Shown: positions 35,350 through 47,167 of the stretch, piece after piece | How positions within the stretch are numbered: the stretch's first letter is position 1 | How the letters are laid out: each line of letters starts with the position of its first letter | From: Oncomelania hupensis | Lineage: Eukaryota > Mollusca > Gastropoda > Littorinimorpha > Pomatiopsidae | Direction of reading: 5' to 3' | Assembly: GCA_036898135.1 (NCBI GenBank) | Contig: CM072513.1 | Location: 19,465,286-19,529,285, forward strand | Length of the DNA: 64,000 nt | Translations under genes and position numbers: made by a program | Notes under the pieces: model-generated | What the model was told of the DNA's origin: nothing | Databases searched by the model: none | The model's input: the letters and a program-made list of their open reading frames with translations, nothing else

Positions 35350-35780
35350 ATAATCCTCACAGCAGATCTACAACGAAGAATACAAAGCATGGAGATGAGG
35401 TGCTACAGAAGACTTCTGGGCATTTCCAATACCCAGCACATCATTAACGACGAAGTACGACAGACCATCACACAAGCCATTGGACAACACGATGAACTGC
35501 TCACAGTGGTGAAAAACGGAAACTCCGATGGTATGGCCACGCCACCAGATCATCAGGTCTTGTAAAGACCATCCTGCAAGACACAGTGCAAGGAGGTAGA
35601 AGAAGAGGGAGACCGAAAAAGAGGTGGGAGGACAACATTCGAGAATGGACTGGTTTGACACTGAGCGAAACCATCAGGGTTGCTGAGGACAGGGAAAGAT
35701 GGAGTACGCTGGTTAAACGATCATCTGTGGTGCCCCTACGACCTCCGAGTTACGGGATATGATAGGATAGGATAGGAATA
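35350..35780 (+). pseudogene. RTE fragment, C-terminal
   Basis: Begins at LTADLQRRIQSMEMRC and runs to the GGATA tail (35756-35778), with frame changes. The natural stop is TGA within the tail. It faces the tail of another RTE copy (minus strand, 35828) only ~50 bp away. Confidence 0.85.
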
Positions 35781-35827
35781 TAATCAGTATTATTATAATT
35801 ACTATTAATTACTACTACAATTATCCT

Positions 35828-35936
35828 TTCATATCCTATCCCGTAACTCTGAGGTCGTTGGGCCACCACAGCTGATCGTTTAACCAGCATACTCCATTTT
35901 CCCCTGTCCTCAGCAACCCTCAGAACTTCGCTCAGT
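35828..35936 (-). mobile_element. RTE copy 'X', piece 1 (3' end)
   Basis: 3' tail and C-terminus down to the CTTCGCTCAGT position. The sequence that should follow immediately in the reference (11466 onward) is found at 37709, 1.77 kb away. Confidence 0.8.
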
Positions 35937-36129
35937 ATAATTATTATAATTATTATTATTACTGCTACACTACTACTATTACTACTAAGAATCAGAATCT
36001 ACATTTTCCCAAACAGTAATGAAAATTTACTGCTGCTGCTACTGCTACTACTCAGATTCAGAATCTTTACTGTCCCAAAAAGCAATGAAAAATTACTACT
36101 GCTACTAATTAGAATATTGTCCTAAACTG
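35937..36129. repeat. Imperfect ACT/ATT tracts with a short duplicated unit
   Basis: AATCAGAATCTACATTTTCCC-like and CAGATTCAGAATCTTTACTG-like units are related. Part of the insertion splitting RTE copy X. Confidence 0.5.
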
Positions 36130-36600
36130 CAATAACTACAAGTGCAACGCCCATATGACTCACATGCTCCTTATGAAACTTGCAATGTTTAAAATGAAAA
36201 TGAGTGCACAGATTTAAAAAAAATTAAACAGTGGCAATAAAATGTAAAGTAATACTGACCTTTGATCTTTCTATGCTCTTGATCTTTAGATGACCTTGAC
36301 CTCCGTCTTCAAATACACTCATGTAATATTATATAAACTACAGCAAAAGTTGCATTTTGCCAATAACCAGTGACATTGGGATTACATTGACCTTCAGTTA
36401 CTTTGACTTTGGAATGAACTTGATCTTCACGTGACCTCTCATGTATGATCAAATAACCCAATGCTGTAGCATACTATGGGTTAAATAGAGCCATTCCACT
36501 GCACGATGACCTATTTTTGGTATGTTTTTGCAAGGCCTTAAATGACCTTGACCTTCAAGATCAACGCAAAAACGGAATGCACATGAAAGATCAATCTATC
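36130..36600 (+). repeat. TGACCT-rich interspersed repeat, copy 3
   Basis: Matches 3566-4066 and 4068-4400 (GCCCATATGACTCACATGCT). TGACCT pairs lie at 36291-36302 and 36543-36554. Here the site of the 3781-3886 insertion is uninterrupted (ACTACAGCAAAAG near 36340). Confidence 0.75.
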
Positions 36601-36608
36601 ATTTCTAA

Positions 36609-36611
<3 letters not shown>

Positions 36612-36698
<87 letters not shown>

Positions 36699-37706
36699 CT
36701 GGCATTTATAAAGCGCCTACCCTAAGGATCTAAGCACTTATACACGCACACTTTCTTACGCAAACACTTATACACTCTATACGTATACTTTAATTATAAG
36801 ACAAGTTACTCTTTCACGCATTCATACTACTGCTGTGTAAATCAATATGACAAAAACATACTAAATTACTACTTAACCCCCCACCCCTCCAAACCCTTTT
36901 TACAATTACGGATACTGCTGAAAGACTTTTGAGAAGAGATACGTTTTAAGGTTGGATTTGAACGATTCACAGGAGGCAGAATGTCTAACATGAAATGGAA
37001 GAGAATTCCATAGGTGAGGGCCGTGGACAGCAAAAGAGCGGAAACCGTGAGATTTTCTTTTGTAACGGCCCTGACGGAGAAGACGACAATCAGTGGATGA
37101 GCGAAGGGAACGAGATGGAGTGTAAAGGGAGACAAGGTCAGATAGATAAGAAGGAGCAGAACCGATGACAATATTGTAGCAGATACAGGCAATTTTATAC
37201 TTAACACGTTCTGAGACAGGAAGCCAGTGTAGCTTAACAAGGAGAGGTGTGGAGGGTTGGCGATGATTTACTTTAAAGATAAGACGGGCAGCAGAGTTCT
37301 GAACTTTTTGAAGCAGAGAGAGGATAGAATCTGGACAGCCAATGACAAGGGAATTGCAATAATCTAATCTAGATAGAATACAGGAAGTAAACCAAGGTCT
37401 TTGTGGTGTCTTCTGATAGAAATTTCCTAATTGAACTAATTCTCTTCAACTCAAAGTAGCAAACCCGACAGACTCTAGTGATATGCTGTTTCATAGAGAG
37501 AGTAGAATCCATGATGAACCCCAGGTTTCTAGCAGAGTCAGAAAAAAGAAATTTCACAAGAACCAACAGTGATAGAGGTAGGCAGAGAAAGATCAGTGAC
37601 GGAAGAGCAAGTGAAGAGAAGGGCCTCAGTCTTGTCATCATTTAATTTAAGCATGTTTGCATTCAACAAGCAATCATATAACAAGCTTGAACAATATATC
37701 TCTAAT
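36612..37706 (-). pseudogene. L2/CR1-like LINE, 3' part with (ATT)n tail
   Basis: Minus strand, across frame breaks: LNDDKTEALLF (37600s), ARNLGF, STLSMKQHI, CYFELKRISSIRKFLS, then GCPDSILSLLQ, VQNSAARLIF, LHWLPVSERVKYKI, SAPSYLSDLVSLYTPSR and GPHLWNSLP. This order is typical of L2/CR1-group reverse transcriptase C-termini. A 3' UTR with a stem-like GCGCTTTATAAATGCCAG end precedes the (ATT)n tail at 36612-36696. 5' truncated at ~37706, where it abuts RTE copy X. Degenerate. Confidence 0.8.
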
Positions 37707-37708
37707 AG

Positions 37709-37984
37709 TTCACACCAGTCCATTCTCAAATGTTGTCCTCCCACCTCTTTTTCTGTCTCCCTCTACTTCTGCTTCCTTGAACCGTGCCTTGCAGGATTGT
37801 CTTTGCAAGGCCTGATGCTCTGGTGTCGTGGCCAAAGCCATCGGAGTTTTCCTTTTCTTCACCACACCGTTAGCATGTCATCGTGTTGTCCAATGGCTTG
37901 TGTGATGGTCTGTCGGACTTCGTTGTTGGTGATGTGCTGGGTATAGGACATGCCCAGACGTCTTCTGCAGCATTTCATCTCCAT
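37709..37984 (-). mobile_element. RTE copy 'X', piece 2
   Basis: Continues in register from piece 1 (reference ~11472) to ~11738, ending in ATCTCCAT at 37984. The next reference base is found at 39179. Confidence 0.8.
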
Positions 37985-38152
37985 CAGATATGAGATCTAG
38001 GAATATTGAAATTAACTGAAACTTTATCGGGGGTTTGGGGGCCGGTCGGGTAAAGGGGTGAACCCCCTTTTATGGGTTCAAGCTTAACGTTTTTCATATT
38101 TCTGAAGGAAATCTGATCTGTTTAAAGAAGCACATTGTTTTGTCACCAATCA

Positions 38153-38385
38153 CTTATCCTATCCTATCCTATCCCGTAGCTCGAAGGTCATTGGGGCACC
38201 ACAGATGATCGTTTAACCAGCGTACTCCATCTTTCTCTGTCCTCAGCAACCCTCATGGCCTCGCTCAGTGTCAAGCCAATCCACTCTCGAATGCCGTCTT
38301 ACCACCTCTCTCCGTCTCCCTACCCCCCGCCTTGCCTCCCCGCACCGTGCCCCGCAGGATGGCCCCCGCAAGGCCCGACGCTCAT
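38153..38385 (-). mobile_element. RTE 3'-end fragment, separate copy
   Basis: Starts with reversed GGATA tail repeats, matches ~230 bp of RTE C-terminus and ends at CAAGGCCCGACGCTC. Unusually GC-rich substitutions. It lies within the segment that interrupts copy X. Confidence 0.82.
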
Positions 38386-39173
38386 AATCAGAGTCAAACA
38401 CTGAAGCTGTGATGATTGATGACTGTTTATGTGTACATTGGAACATAAGCAGATGGCATTATTTATTCATAGTTCATACAATTACAAAGAAATTTAATAA
38501 AATTAATAAGGACAAAAATGCTGAAAATGTAGATTTGTGGGAATTGCTGTCTATCAACTCTATTCTACACTTGCTTATGAATGTACATGTAACAGAAAGG
38601 AAAAGATTTGTGGTGCAAGGTTGGGTTGAAAAATGGTATATTTTAATGAATACATTACTGTATAATTACGTGGTCGTGCCATGTCGGATGGTGCTGGAGT
38701 ATGTGTAGTATAGATGGTGAATGTTACCTATACGTGACACAGCACACAACAAATAACTGGGCCGCCCGGGAAGGCGTAATACAGGTATTAGGCTGCATTT
38801 CCTTAACCCCTCAGAAGATCAAGTACACAGATTGAAAATACGCTCTTCCACCCACATCAAACTCCAAGAGTTTCTGACACTTCCTTTCTTGTCCAAGTCT
38901 CTAGCAAGAGCTGTTTCACTCGTTTCAATTTCCGAAACGGCATGTTGATTATGAGAAGAAGGCTCAGGTAAACAGGAACAGGAATTCTCAAACCATTCGT
39001 TTAAAAACGTCGAAGCCGATAGCGTAACTAAGAGCGCCGTTCTCAAATGGCTTGATCGTATTAAAACCTCGGTTTGAGTAACTTGAGGATAATCTGCTTT
39101 CGGAGTCAAAATCGTCAGCTCAAGACAACGTAAAACGAAACCTCGTTAATTAACGGGAAAATCGCTATGTCAG
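38386..39173. other. Unassigned sequence within the insertion
   Basis: Right part of a ~1.19 kb segment (37985-39173) interrupting RTE copy X, flanked by TCCAT. No inverted ends seen. The minus frame at 38819-39109 has no recognised domain. Confidence 0.45.
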
Positions 39174-39475
39174 TCCATGCTTTGTATTCTTCGTTGCAGA
39201 TCTGCTGTGAGAGTCCACGTTTCGCAGGGCGGATAGGAAGATGGAATTGAAATGTGAGTGCCGCAGCCTTACCTTTAAATTTAGACTGTCTTTCCAAATG
39301 GGCTTCAACCTTGTCAGGGCTGCAGTTGTTTGTGCTATACTGGAGAGGACTTCCTGTCGGGACCCATTGTCTGATACAATGGCTCCTAAATATTTGAAGC
39401 TATGCACTGTGTTGAAGGATTAGTCTTGGACTTTGATGTCAGTGTTGATGCCATTGGTTTTGTTGGTCATCATTT
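39174..39475 (-). mobile_element. RTE copy 'X', piece 3
   Basis: Resumes at TCCATGCTTTGTATTC (reference ~11738) and runs to GGTCATCATTT. A SINE is inserted next. Confidence 0.8.
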
Positions 39476-39918
39476 ATTTTATTTTATTTTATTTTATCGT
39501 TCTTATATAGCGCTTTTCCAGCTCAAGAGTTGCTCAAGGCGCTGGCCGATACAGGATCTAACTAAAGCCGCCCGAGGCGCCAACTTGCAGAGTTTGAGCG
39601 CATCGTAATAACGCTCCAGACAACTGAGCACAATCCTGGGCAGCCAGGAATGGGGAAGAAGAACCTAGGTGCATGCTGGGTGTGTTCTTGTCACCGGCAC
39701 TCACCCGTCTAGGACATAAGCTTCAGGGTCTTTAAAGTCCGTTATGATGGAATGTATGCGACACAGACTAGACCTCGGTTTATACTCTCATCCGAAGGAG
39801 TAGGAAACGGGAGTAAAGTGTCTTTCGCAAGGACACAACACAATGCCCCGGCCTGGGCTCGAACCCGGGACCTTCAGATCCGCAAGCCAAAGCTCTACCA
39901 TTAGGCCACCGTACCTCG
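39476..39918 (-). mobile_element. tRNA-headed SINE, family B copy 1
   Basis: Minus strand: tRNA-like head GGTGGCCTAATGGTAGAGC (A box), GGTCCCGGGTTCGAGCCC (B box). The body includes TCCGAGTGAG-type and CTAGACGGGTGAGTGCCGG segments, with a 3' end GCGCTATATAAGAACGA before (TAAAA)n. CATTT on each side (39471-39475, 39919-39923) is the target duplication inside RTE copy X. Confidence 0.9.
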
Positions 39919-40000
39919 CATTTTAGTCTTCTCTGCACTTATTTCCATTCCAAAGGCTTGGCAGCTGGTGTCAAGCCTCTATACCAGCTGTTTAAGTTCA
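39919..40000 (-). mobile_element. RTE copy 'X', piece 4 (5' limit)
   Basis: Continues RTE from CATTTTAGTCTTCTCTGC to CTGTTTAAGTTC, then ends. 5' truncation point of copy X. Confidence 0.8.
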
Positions 40001-40035
40001 AAACTTTCCTAATACAAATAAAATAAACCTGTAAG

Positions 40036-40038
<3 letters not shown>

Positions 40039-40115
<77 letters not shown>
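40039..40115. repeat. (GA)n microsatellite, left arm
   Basis: Pure GA. Continues after the family A element at 40695. Confidence 0.95.
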
Positions 40116-40116
<1 letters not shown>

Positions 40117-40117
40117 A

Positions 40118-40693
40118 TTACATTGCATAATTGTTGCTTTAGGTCCAGCGGACTCTTCCGAGCCAAATCAGGACCGGACAACCCCCGATCCGCATAAAAG
40201 ATCTGCTGAAACAACCCTAGTGGGAAAACTGAATGCCCTCCACCAGCCAGTCACTTTACAATAAAGACATCCCACGCAGGGGACGGCCGAGGCTTCACCC
40301 CAACTTTTCGAAACCCCGTTTACAAAAACAAAATAGAATACAAACATCATTATAAATTATCAACAAAACACAAACATATAAAATGCCTACATTGCTAAAT
40401 AATAACATTATATGAAGCCCTAGTGACCATCTGGCAGAAAGCGTCCAATATTCCCAAGCTGATCCAACAGACCCCATACACAAATAAGGAATCTTGTCCC
40501 GGAAGAGTTTTCAAGAAAAAGTGTAGGTGACTGGTCTAGCGAAGAAGAGGATAGTATAGCAGATTGATAGAACAGAGTAGGAATGAGAAAGTCAAAGAGC
40601 AAATGAGAAAGAAAGCGACAGTGGGAATTTAAAGCACTAAATTTCCAGAAAGTGGGGATACTATTTATACTGAAACCCCCGGCACCCCAACGG
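40118..40693 (-). mobile_element. Family A element, short subfamily
   Basis: ~576 bp. Minus strand starts CCCCGTTGGGGTGCCGGGGG and ends GCAACAATTATGCAATGTAATG. Flanked on both sides by (GA)n, indicating insertion into a microsatellite; the duplication is masked by the repeat. Confidence 0.85.
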
Positions 40694-40694
40694 G

Positions 40695-40769
<75 letters not shown>
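40695..40769. repeat. (GA)n microsatellite, right arm
   Basis: Pure GA with one AA interruption. Confidence 0.95.
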
Positions 40770-40770
<1 letters not shown>

Positions 40771-40791
40771 TACAAGAACTAGAACAAGAAC

Positions 40792-41050
40792 ACAGGATCT
40801 AACTCAAGCCGCCCGAAGGCGGCCACTTGCTGTCTAAGGAGCATAGCCAGACGCCCCAAATAGCTGAGCACAATCCTGGGCGACCGAGGCTGAGGAGAAA
40901 GGACCTAGCGCTTACTGAGTGTGTTAATGTACCTGGCACTCACCCGTCTAGGACATGATCGTCAGGATCTTTAAAATCCATGCAATGTAATACGTGCGTG
41001 CACAGACTAGACCTCGGTTTATACTCTCATCTAAAGGAGTTAAATGCGCT
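40792..41050 (-). mobile_element. SINE family B fragment
   Basis: Matches the middle of family B (GATCTAACTCAAGCCG, ACTCACCCGTCTAGGACATG, CTAGACCTCGGTTTATACTC). Both the tRNA head and the 3' tail are missing. Confidence 0.8.
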
Positions 41051-43790
41051 TGCCTTTGAATCAGGCATTTCAAATAAATCATTGACGTATAACTAATCAA
41101 CGCAACAACAAATAAATAATAATTAAAAAAAATAAATTATATTATTACATTTACGAACAAGTAGTGAAACACGAAGCATGGACAAGATATAATCAGAAAC
41201 ACTCTACTCGGAGTCTCAATATAACAGCAGGGGAAAGAACAACTTGGTGATCGTACACTGTTCGGTAAGTTTAAATATTGAAACATGCATCGCAAAGGCA
41301 GAAAAACAAGTTCATAAATAAACCTTTAAGCCATAATTTGCAAGTTGGTATGGTTGGCCTCAAAATTTTTCACACAAAATGCATCGTGTACATACTTCTA
41401 GAGCCCTTCCTCAACTCTGGAAACGAATCCTGAGCGCTACCTAATAGAGTAATCTTCCATTTCTTTCCCCACCCAACCATTCCTATTCGGACAGAGGGGG
41501 ATACGTGGGGTTGGGGCTTAATGTCTAATCCCCGATGATCTAACCTTTGGTCCCGTCTTGTGACGCAATCACTATTGCTTGATGATGTATCTTTGTGTCT
41601 AACGATCCATCCCATACTCAATAAAACAATCAACCAAACACATGGCAATTATCAATTTTATCAGAGAAATTGTGCACCAACATTCAAGCTGATACACTTT
41701 TTTTTCAATCCTACTACTTCAGCACTTCAGTCTTCAACACTCGCTTTATAATAGGTTTTATGGTTGTACTTAACTAAGAATATGCAGTTGTACTTCACTT
41801 TTGTTTAAATGTAGAGGTTATTGGCGAATGAACTTCTGGTCATCTACAGTGCCCGACATCTAAACTTGTTATAACTAAAAGAAGCTTAGCCAGCTGCCGT
41901 TAACCTCTATGGTTTGAGCATCAACTCACTTTCTGTTCATAGACACTTGTACCTTCAGACACGCGTATCTATTATTCATGAGTAAGATCGGTAATTTGGA
42001 ATGTATTCCTGGTATTTGTTTTGAATGTCTTCACATTCTCTAAATCATTCCTGAATGGCACTACTTCGTATTTCAATCAGAAAGCTCTAAGCTTATAAAC
42101 AAACCAAAGGAGCTTAACTGGACTTTCACAGCTAGTGCGGATGCAAACCAACAGTAATGTAGGGCTTGTGCATGCTACTGTGGACTGCGTTCTGAATGCT
42201 GACAAAATATTTTCTACAGTTTACAAGCCCCACGTGCTTTGGCGTTGATATGGTAATGATGGTGCTGTTGACGTGTATAGCGCCACACTCACTGTCCATG
42301 CTCGAGTATAAGGGAAAGGGCGCTCGCCTAATCTCTGTAATGTTGAGATAATGCAAGGAAATGTGCCAGTGAAAAAATAAGCTGGCGTAAAGTTAACAAT
42401 AGGCAATTCACTAGCATAATGTTAACTTTAGGTGAGTGTTCATATAACGCGGAACATTTTCTTGATCGGTAAAAATGCTTGCAGTAGTTCTCCTAACTGG
42501 ATAAATTATTGCACACTACAATAGCAATTTCAAAAAGTCTCCAAAAAGAATAACGTCCAACGATATCAAGAAAACGTACTCTGCAACTGCAGCGACAACA
42601 ACGCCGCCAAGTAAAATGGGCCTTTGATGTCCCCTTGCAAAAAGAACATAAAACCAATACATGTAGTAAATAAAACACTAAATCAGACGTAAAATAGTAT
42701 ATTATGGAGGTCGTGGACTATTATATCATGAACTGATACACCACTGATACATCGGATGCACAAATGAGTTATTTTCCCCATTAAGACTTGCAATATCTCT
42801 CTCGTTCAAAATTATTGTAGGGGATCTGAATTCCCTTTTGTGTTTCTAAACTTGTGGACAGGCAATGTACTACAATGACGTCGGTCGATCCTTCAGTTTT
42901 GTGATCAAAATGCAATGCTCCCAATACAGGTTGAAGAACCCGAAAGCAAAGAGACGGTCATGCAAAGGTTACGCGTCGCCATATTATATTATACCAACGT
43001 CAGTCTGCAGATGCTTCTAGCTAAGCAGCACCAAGGATGGGCAACTCATTTTAATTGTACTGGATAGCAGCCCGTAGAAGACTGTGATCTAAAATATAAC
43101 CAAAGCTCTAAAATTCACCTGACTGGATTACCGTCTCAAAGCTCAAGATCCGTCCCGAGCCTATCAAAGGTTGAGTTTGCATGCGAAACAGATCTTGTGG
43201 CATTTTTGCAAACTCTCAGGCTCTGAATAGAAGAATGGAATAGATGGTATTTGCAGGGAAAAGATACAAATACGCAACATAAAAGAATTGATTTGCTCCT
43301 CTCTGACAAACCCTTTAACGTGCATGCGCACAGACATGCTTTCAACAGCGACATGTAATGATGCTAGCTGCCAGCAATGCATTGGCCGGAGGACTGACCC
43401 ACTATGGGCCCTGACACGGCTTCTACGTGATACTAGCGACTCCACCAGCCACGAGTCATGTCCCCGGGGCATTAGTCTCGCAACAGATGAAACATGCTGA
43501 GCATCAGAGCACGTGTAGCGCACTTACAATAAATCTTCATGGAAAAAATAATGGTGGAATGTATTGTAAGGAAGCGGGATGAGAGAGCCGAGTATGGGGT
43601 GTTAGCTGCACAACGGATGCCCATACCGAAGAATAAGGCAAAGCAACGCAGGTTAAAATGATACGATCTTAGTAAAATACTACTTTCTTAGATATTTACG
43701 TAGGTTTATATGGAGAGTAAAGAGTCTGACGATTAAGAATATTAGGAGCTCGAGTTGCCTCTACTTCAATTCTAAGTTACTTTGTGTGCG
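41051..43790. other. No gene recognised
   Basis: ~2.7 kb without recognised repeats. Minus frames at 43136-43523 overlap one another and show no domain. The longest stretch in the window, apart from 48.2-50 kb, that looks unique. Confidence 0.45.
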
Positions 43791-43796
43791 GGGGGG

Positions 43797-43840
43797 GGAG
43801 GGGAGAGAGAGAGAGATAGAGAGAGAGGGAGAGAGAGAAT
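43797..43840. repeat. G-run and (GA)n tract
   Basis: Low-complexity purine tract; followed at 43850-43945 by an unassigned segment with TAGTTAGTTAATC at its left edge. Confidence 0.8.
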
Positions 43841-44011
43841 CCACAGTTAGTTAGTTAATCATTGTTTAAAGGGTCCAGTGGACTGCAACGTGCCTCAGAG
43901 AGTCCACACCCATCGGGAGAGGACGTAATACGCCGGGTAACCATAATTAAATAAAATGTAAAGTAATGAATACAGCTACATCAATAAAACTTTAGACACA
44001 CAAAACTTGTT

Positions 44012-44034
44012 CTTTTTTTTTTTTTTTTTTTTTA
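44012..44034. repeat. Poly-T run
   Basis: About 23 T. Confidence 0.95.
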
Positions 44035-44458
44035 AAGACAACACGAAAAAAGGGATCAAAAAGAAAAAGGAGATGAAGAAATGGAAACCCAATAAGGCCT
44101 GTAAAACTAGATCAGTATCCGTATAATGTTAATATTAGGACGCAAAAACAATCGGAACCCAAATTAAATGAAGCTATGGCTGCTTGTGTGGTTTTAGTTT
44201 TATTCAACATTTATCGATCCGCTTGTACAAATGATATAAGGCGCTACTTGCTTAAGCCACGAGCCATTCCATTCGGCAGGACATCAACTACATCCAACTT
44301 TGACTTTATAGCAGTGGTAGAGAAAGTAGTGAAGGGCCTATGGTCAAACGAACTGGAATGAATCCTTCTTGAAACTATAATTATATGAAAAATCAATCTG
44401 TGAATTTTACTTACCGAAAAAAAGAAAAAAAAAAGAACACCTTGGACTAGTTATCTCT

Positions 44459-44660
44459 CATAGTTTAGGGTCAAGATCACTTCAAAGTGTTCCATTTGAG
44501 CCCACTTTCGACAGCTTTAGTGTGACCTGGGATCATACTATCACTGATAGTTTTCGAGCTTCCATGCGAATACATCATAACAAGTTTGGTTGGGATAATG
44601 TAATGAGATTCTGGATAATTATTATTAATGTTACAGTTTTTCTACACAGAGTGACAGACG
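44459..44660. repeat. Possible decayed repeat with GACAGACGGAC end
   Basis: Its organisation (TCAAGATCACTTC ... AGTGACAGACGGAC) recalls the 4068-4620 and 62593-62880 repeats, but similarity is weak. Confidence 0.35.
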
Positions 44661-44862
44661 GACAAAAATGACAATGCTGTACTTGAGATTTCCTTTCAGA
44701 ATGTAGAATATATATGTCTGAGATACTGACAGATGTGATTTAATATTAGAAGCAGTTTTTGCTTCCTCAAATCCAAGATACAGAACAGGAGACAGGCATC
44801 TATCTAATAAGAACCTAAGAATAAGAATCTAAGAAATATATATGTTCATTTATAACAACACC

Positions 44863-44864
<2 letters not shown>

Positions 44865-44919
<55 letters not shown>

Positions 44920-44921
44920 CA
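44865..44921. repeat. (AAT)n microsatellite
   Basis: Pure AAT triplets. Confidence 0.95.
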
Positions 44922-45155
44922 CAAATCTATACAGACAACATACGTCCAAACGAAGTAAGTCAAGATAGGTATGGTTTCCGACGTATTAATGGCGTTTCTA
45001 AAAGGAATACAACAAAGTGTGTGAAAGTAAGAACAACTCTGACCAGTAGCGTTTCTTAAAAGCGGAGACATAAACAGTTGCCTAGGATACACAATCAGCG
45101 TGTATAGTCTCACCTTCGTAAAAAAAATAATAATAATAAATAAATAAATACAAAT

Positions 45156-45740
45156 TACATCATTACATTACCTTATTATTGCTTTAGGTCCCGCGGACTC
45201 TTCCGAGCCAAATCAGGACCGGACAACCCCTGATCCACATAAAAGATCTGCTGAAACAACCCTAGTGGTAAAACTGAAAGCTCTCCACCAGCCAGTCACT
45301 TTACAATAAAGACATCCCACGCAGGGGACGCTGAGGCTGTACTCTAATTTATCGAACCCCCGTTTACAAAAACAAAATAGAATACAAACATCATTATATT
45401 TTAAGTTATCAACAAAACACATACATATAAAATGCCTACATTGCTAAATAATAACATCATAGGAAGCCATAGTGACCACCTGGCAGAAAGCGTCCAATAT
45501 TCCCAAGCTGATCCAACAGACCTCATACACAAATAAGGAGTTTTGTCCCGGAAGAGTTTTCAAGAAAAACGGTAGGTGAATGGTCTAGCGAAGAAGAAGA
45601 TAGTATAGCAGATTGATGGAACAGAGCAGGAATGTGAAAGAGCAAATGAGAAAGACAGCGACAGTGGGAATTTAAAGCACTAAATTTCCAGAAAGTGGGG
45701 ATATTATTTATACTGAAACCCCCGGCACCCCAACGGGGAT
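45156..45740 (-). mobile_element. Family A element, short subfamily, full length
   Basis: 585 bp. Flanked by a perfect 13-bp duplication AATAAATACAAAT (45143-45155 and 45741-45753). Minus strand begins ATCCCCGTTGGGGTGCC and ends with AATAATAAGGTAATGTAATG. It defines the short subfamily as complete rather than truncated. Confidence 0.88.
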
Positions 45741-45774
45741 AATAAATACAAATAATTTTAAAAAATAAAATATA

Positions 45775-45841
<67 letters not shown>

Positions 45842-45842
45842 T
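45775..45842. repeat. (AAT)n microsatellite
   Basis: Pure AAT triplets. Confidence 0.95.
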
Positions 45843-46057
45843 TAAAATTTAAAGAGGAAAAAGAGGGGGGAGAGGGGGGGGATAGCTACATAAAACTGAC
45901 CATCCAGATTAAAAAGTCAAAGACCTAAATAATCATAGCAAGCAAGTGATAGTCATTAAATGCACACATTGGTACGACAGCAGAAGTCGAACGAAACTGC
46001 ACGATAACGTCGATATTTCATGAACCCCAATTTTTGAGCACATGAACAATTCTATAA

Positions 46058-46463
46058 TTTATTTATTTATTTATTTGTTCTTATATAGCGCTTTTTCAGC
46101 TCAAGAGCTGCTCAAGGCCCTGGCCGATACAGGATCTAACTCAAGCCGACCGAGGCGCCAACTTGCAGCCTTTGGGCGCACCGTAATAACGCCCTGCTCA
46201 GCCAGGGATGGGGGAGAAGGACCTATGTGCATGCTGGATGTGTTCTTGTCACCGGCACTCACCAGTCTAGGACATGAGCGTCAGGATCTTTGGAATGTAT
46301 GCGACACAGACTAGAACTCGGTTTATACTCTCATCCGAAGGAGTAGGAAACGGGAGTAAAGTGTCTTTCCCAAGGAAACAACACAATGCCCCGGTCTGGG
46401 CTCGAACCCGGGACCGTCAGATCCGCAAGCCAAAGCTCTACCATTTGGCCACCGTGCCTCCCT
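46058..46463 (-). mobile_element. tRNA-headed SINE, family B copy 2
   Basis: Minus strand: A-box region GGTGGCCAAATGGTAGAGC, B-box region GGTCCCGGGTTCGAGCCC. 3' end GCGCTATATAAGAACAAA with (TAAA)n tail. Nearly complete. Confidence 0.9.
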
Positions 46464-46595
46464 GTAGTCATTTTAATAACACTGAATTTTAAAGCCGGCA
46501 GTAAATTACTTATCGTGTCAGCTAATCCAGGGTCATCGGAGGTCATACCAATAAAGACCAGTTTGCGTCATTTAGATCCTATCACGACTTTTGTG

Positions 46596-46598
<3 letters not shown>

Positions 46599-46649
<51 letters not shown>

Positions 46650-46650
46650 C

Positions 46651-46726
<76 letters not shown>

Positions 46727-46735
46727 TCTCTCTCT
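46599..46735. repeat. (CT)n / (CTGT)n microsatellite
   Basis: CT, then CTGT, then CT again. Confidence 0.97.
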
Positions 46736-46739
46736 GCCA

Positions 46740-47160
46740 TTAGTCGGGGCTAGCAGATATAGCGGAACAGGTGAGCGTGACTTTGCAACCTAAGCCACGC
46801 TGCGAGCCGTGCATGACCAGTCTCACCTGGCCGGGTGGTGGGGTTGGTAGGGGAGAGGAAGGAAGGTGTGGTGCAGTACATTGGGGAAAAAAGTCAAACA
46901 CTGGTCACTGACCGGTCATGACTGCAGTTGTGAGGGCGGACACACAGTCCAGTTAGCGAAGCGGTGAGACTGCTCTTATTGCCGTCTGCTACAGTTCGAC
47001 AAGGAAATTGAGGGACTACAGCGTAGTCATGTAAACTTTAAAAAAAAATGTTTTGACAAAATCGTATAATTGACAATTTCTAATCATGAAATATCCTCAA
47101 TTTAAACTTGCTGTTTATAATACTTAATTTAAAAAAATCTAAATCAGCGCGGTGATAAAA
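46740..47160. other. No gene recognised
   Basis: Ordinary sequence; nothing supported. Confidence 0.4.
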
Positions 47161-47165
47161 GTTGT

Positions 47166-47167
<2 letters not shown>

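Noticed and set aside
38819..39109. 96-residue minus-strand ORF
   Set aside because: It lies within a segment interrupting an RTE copy, and no family is recognised.
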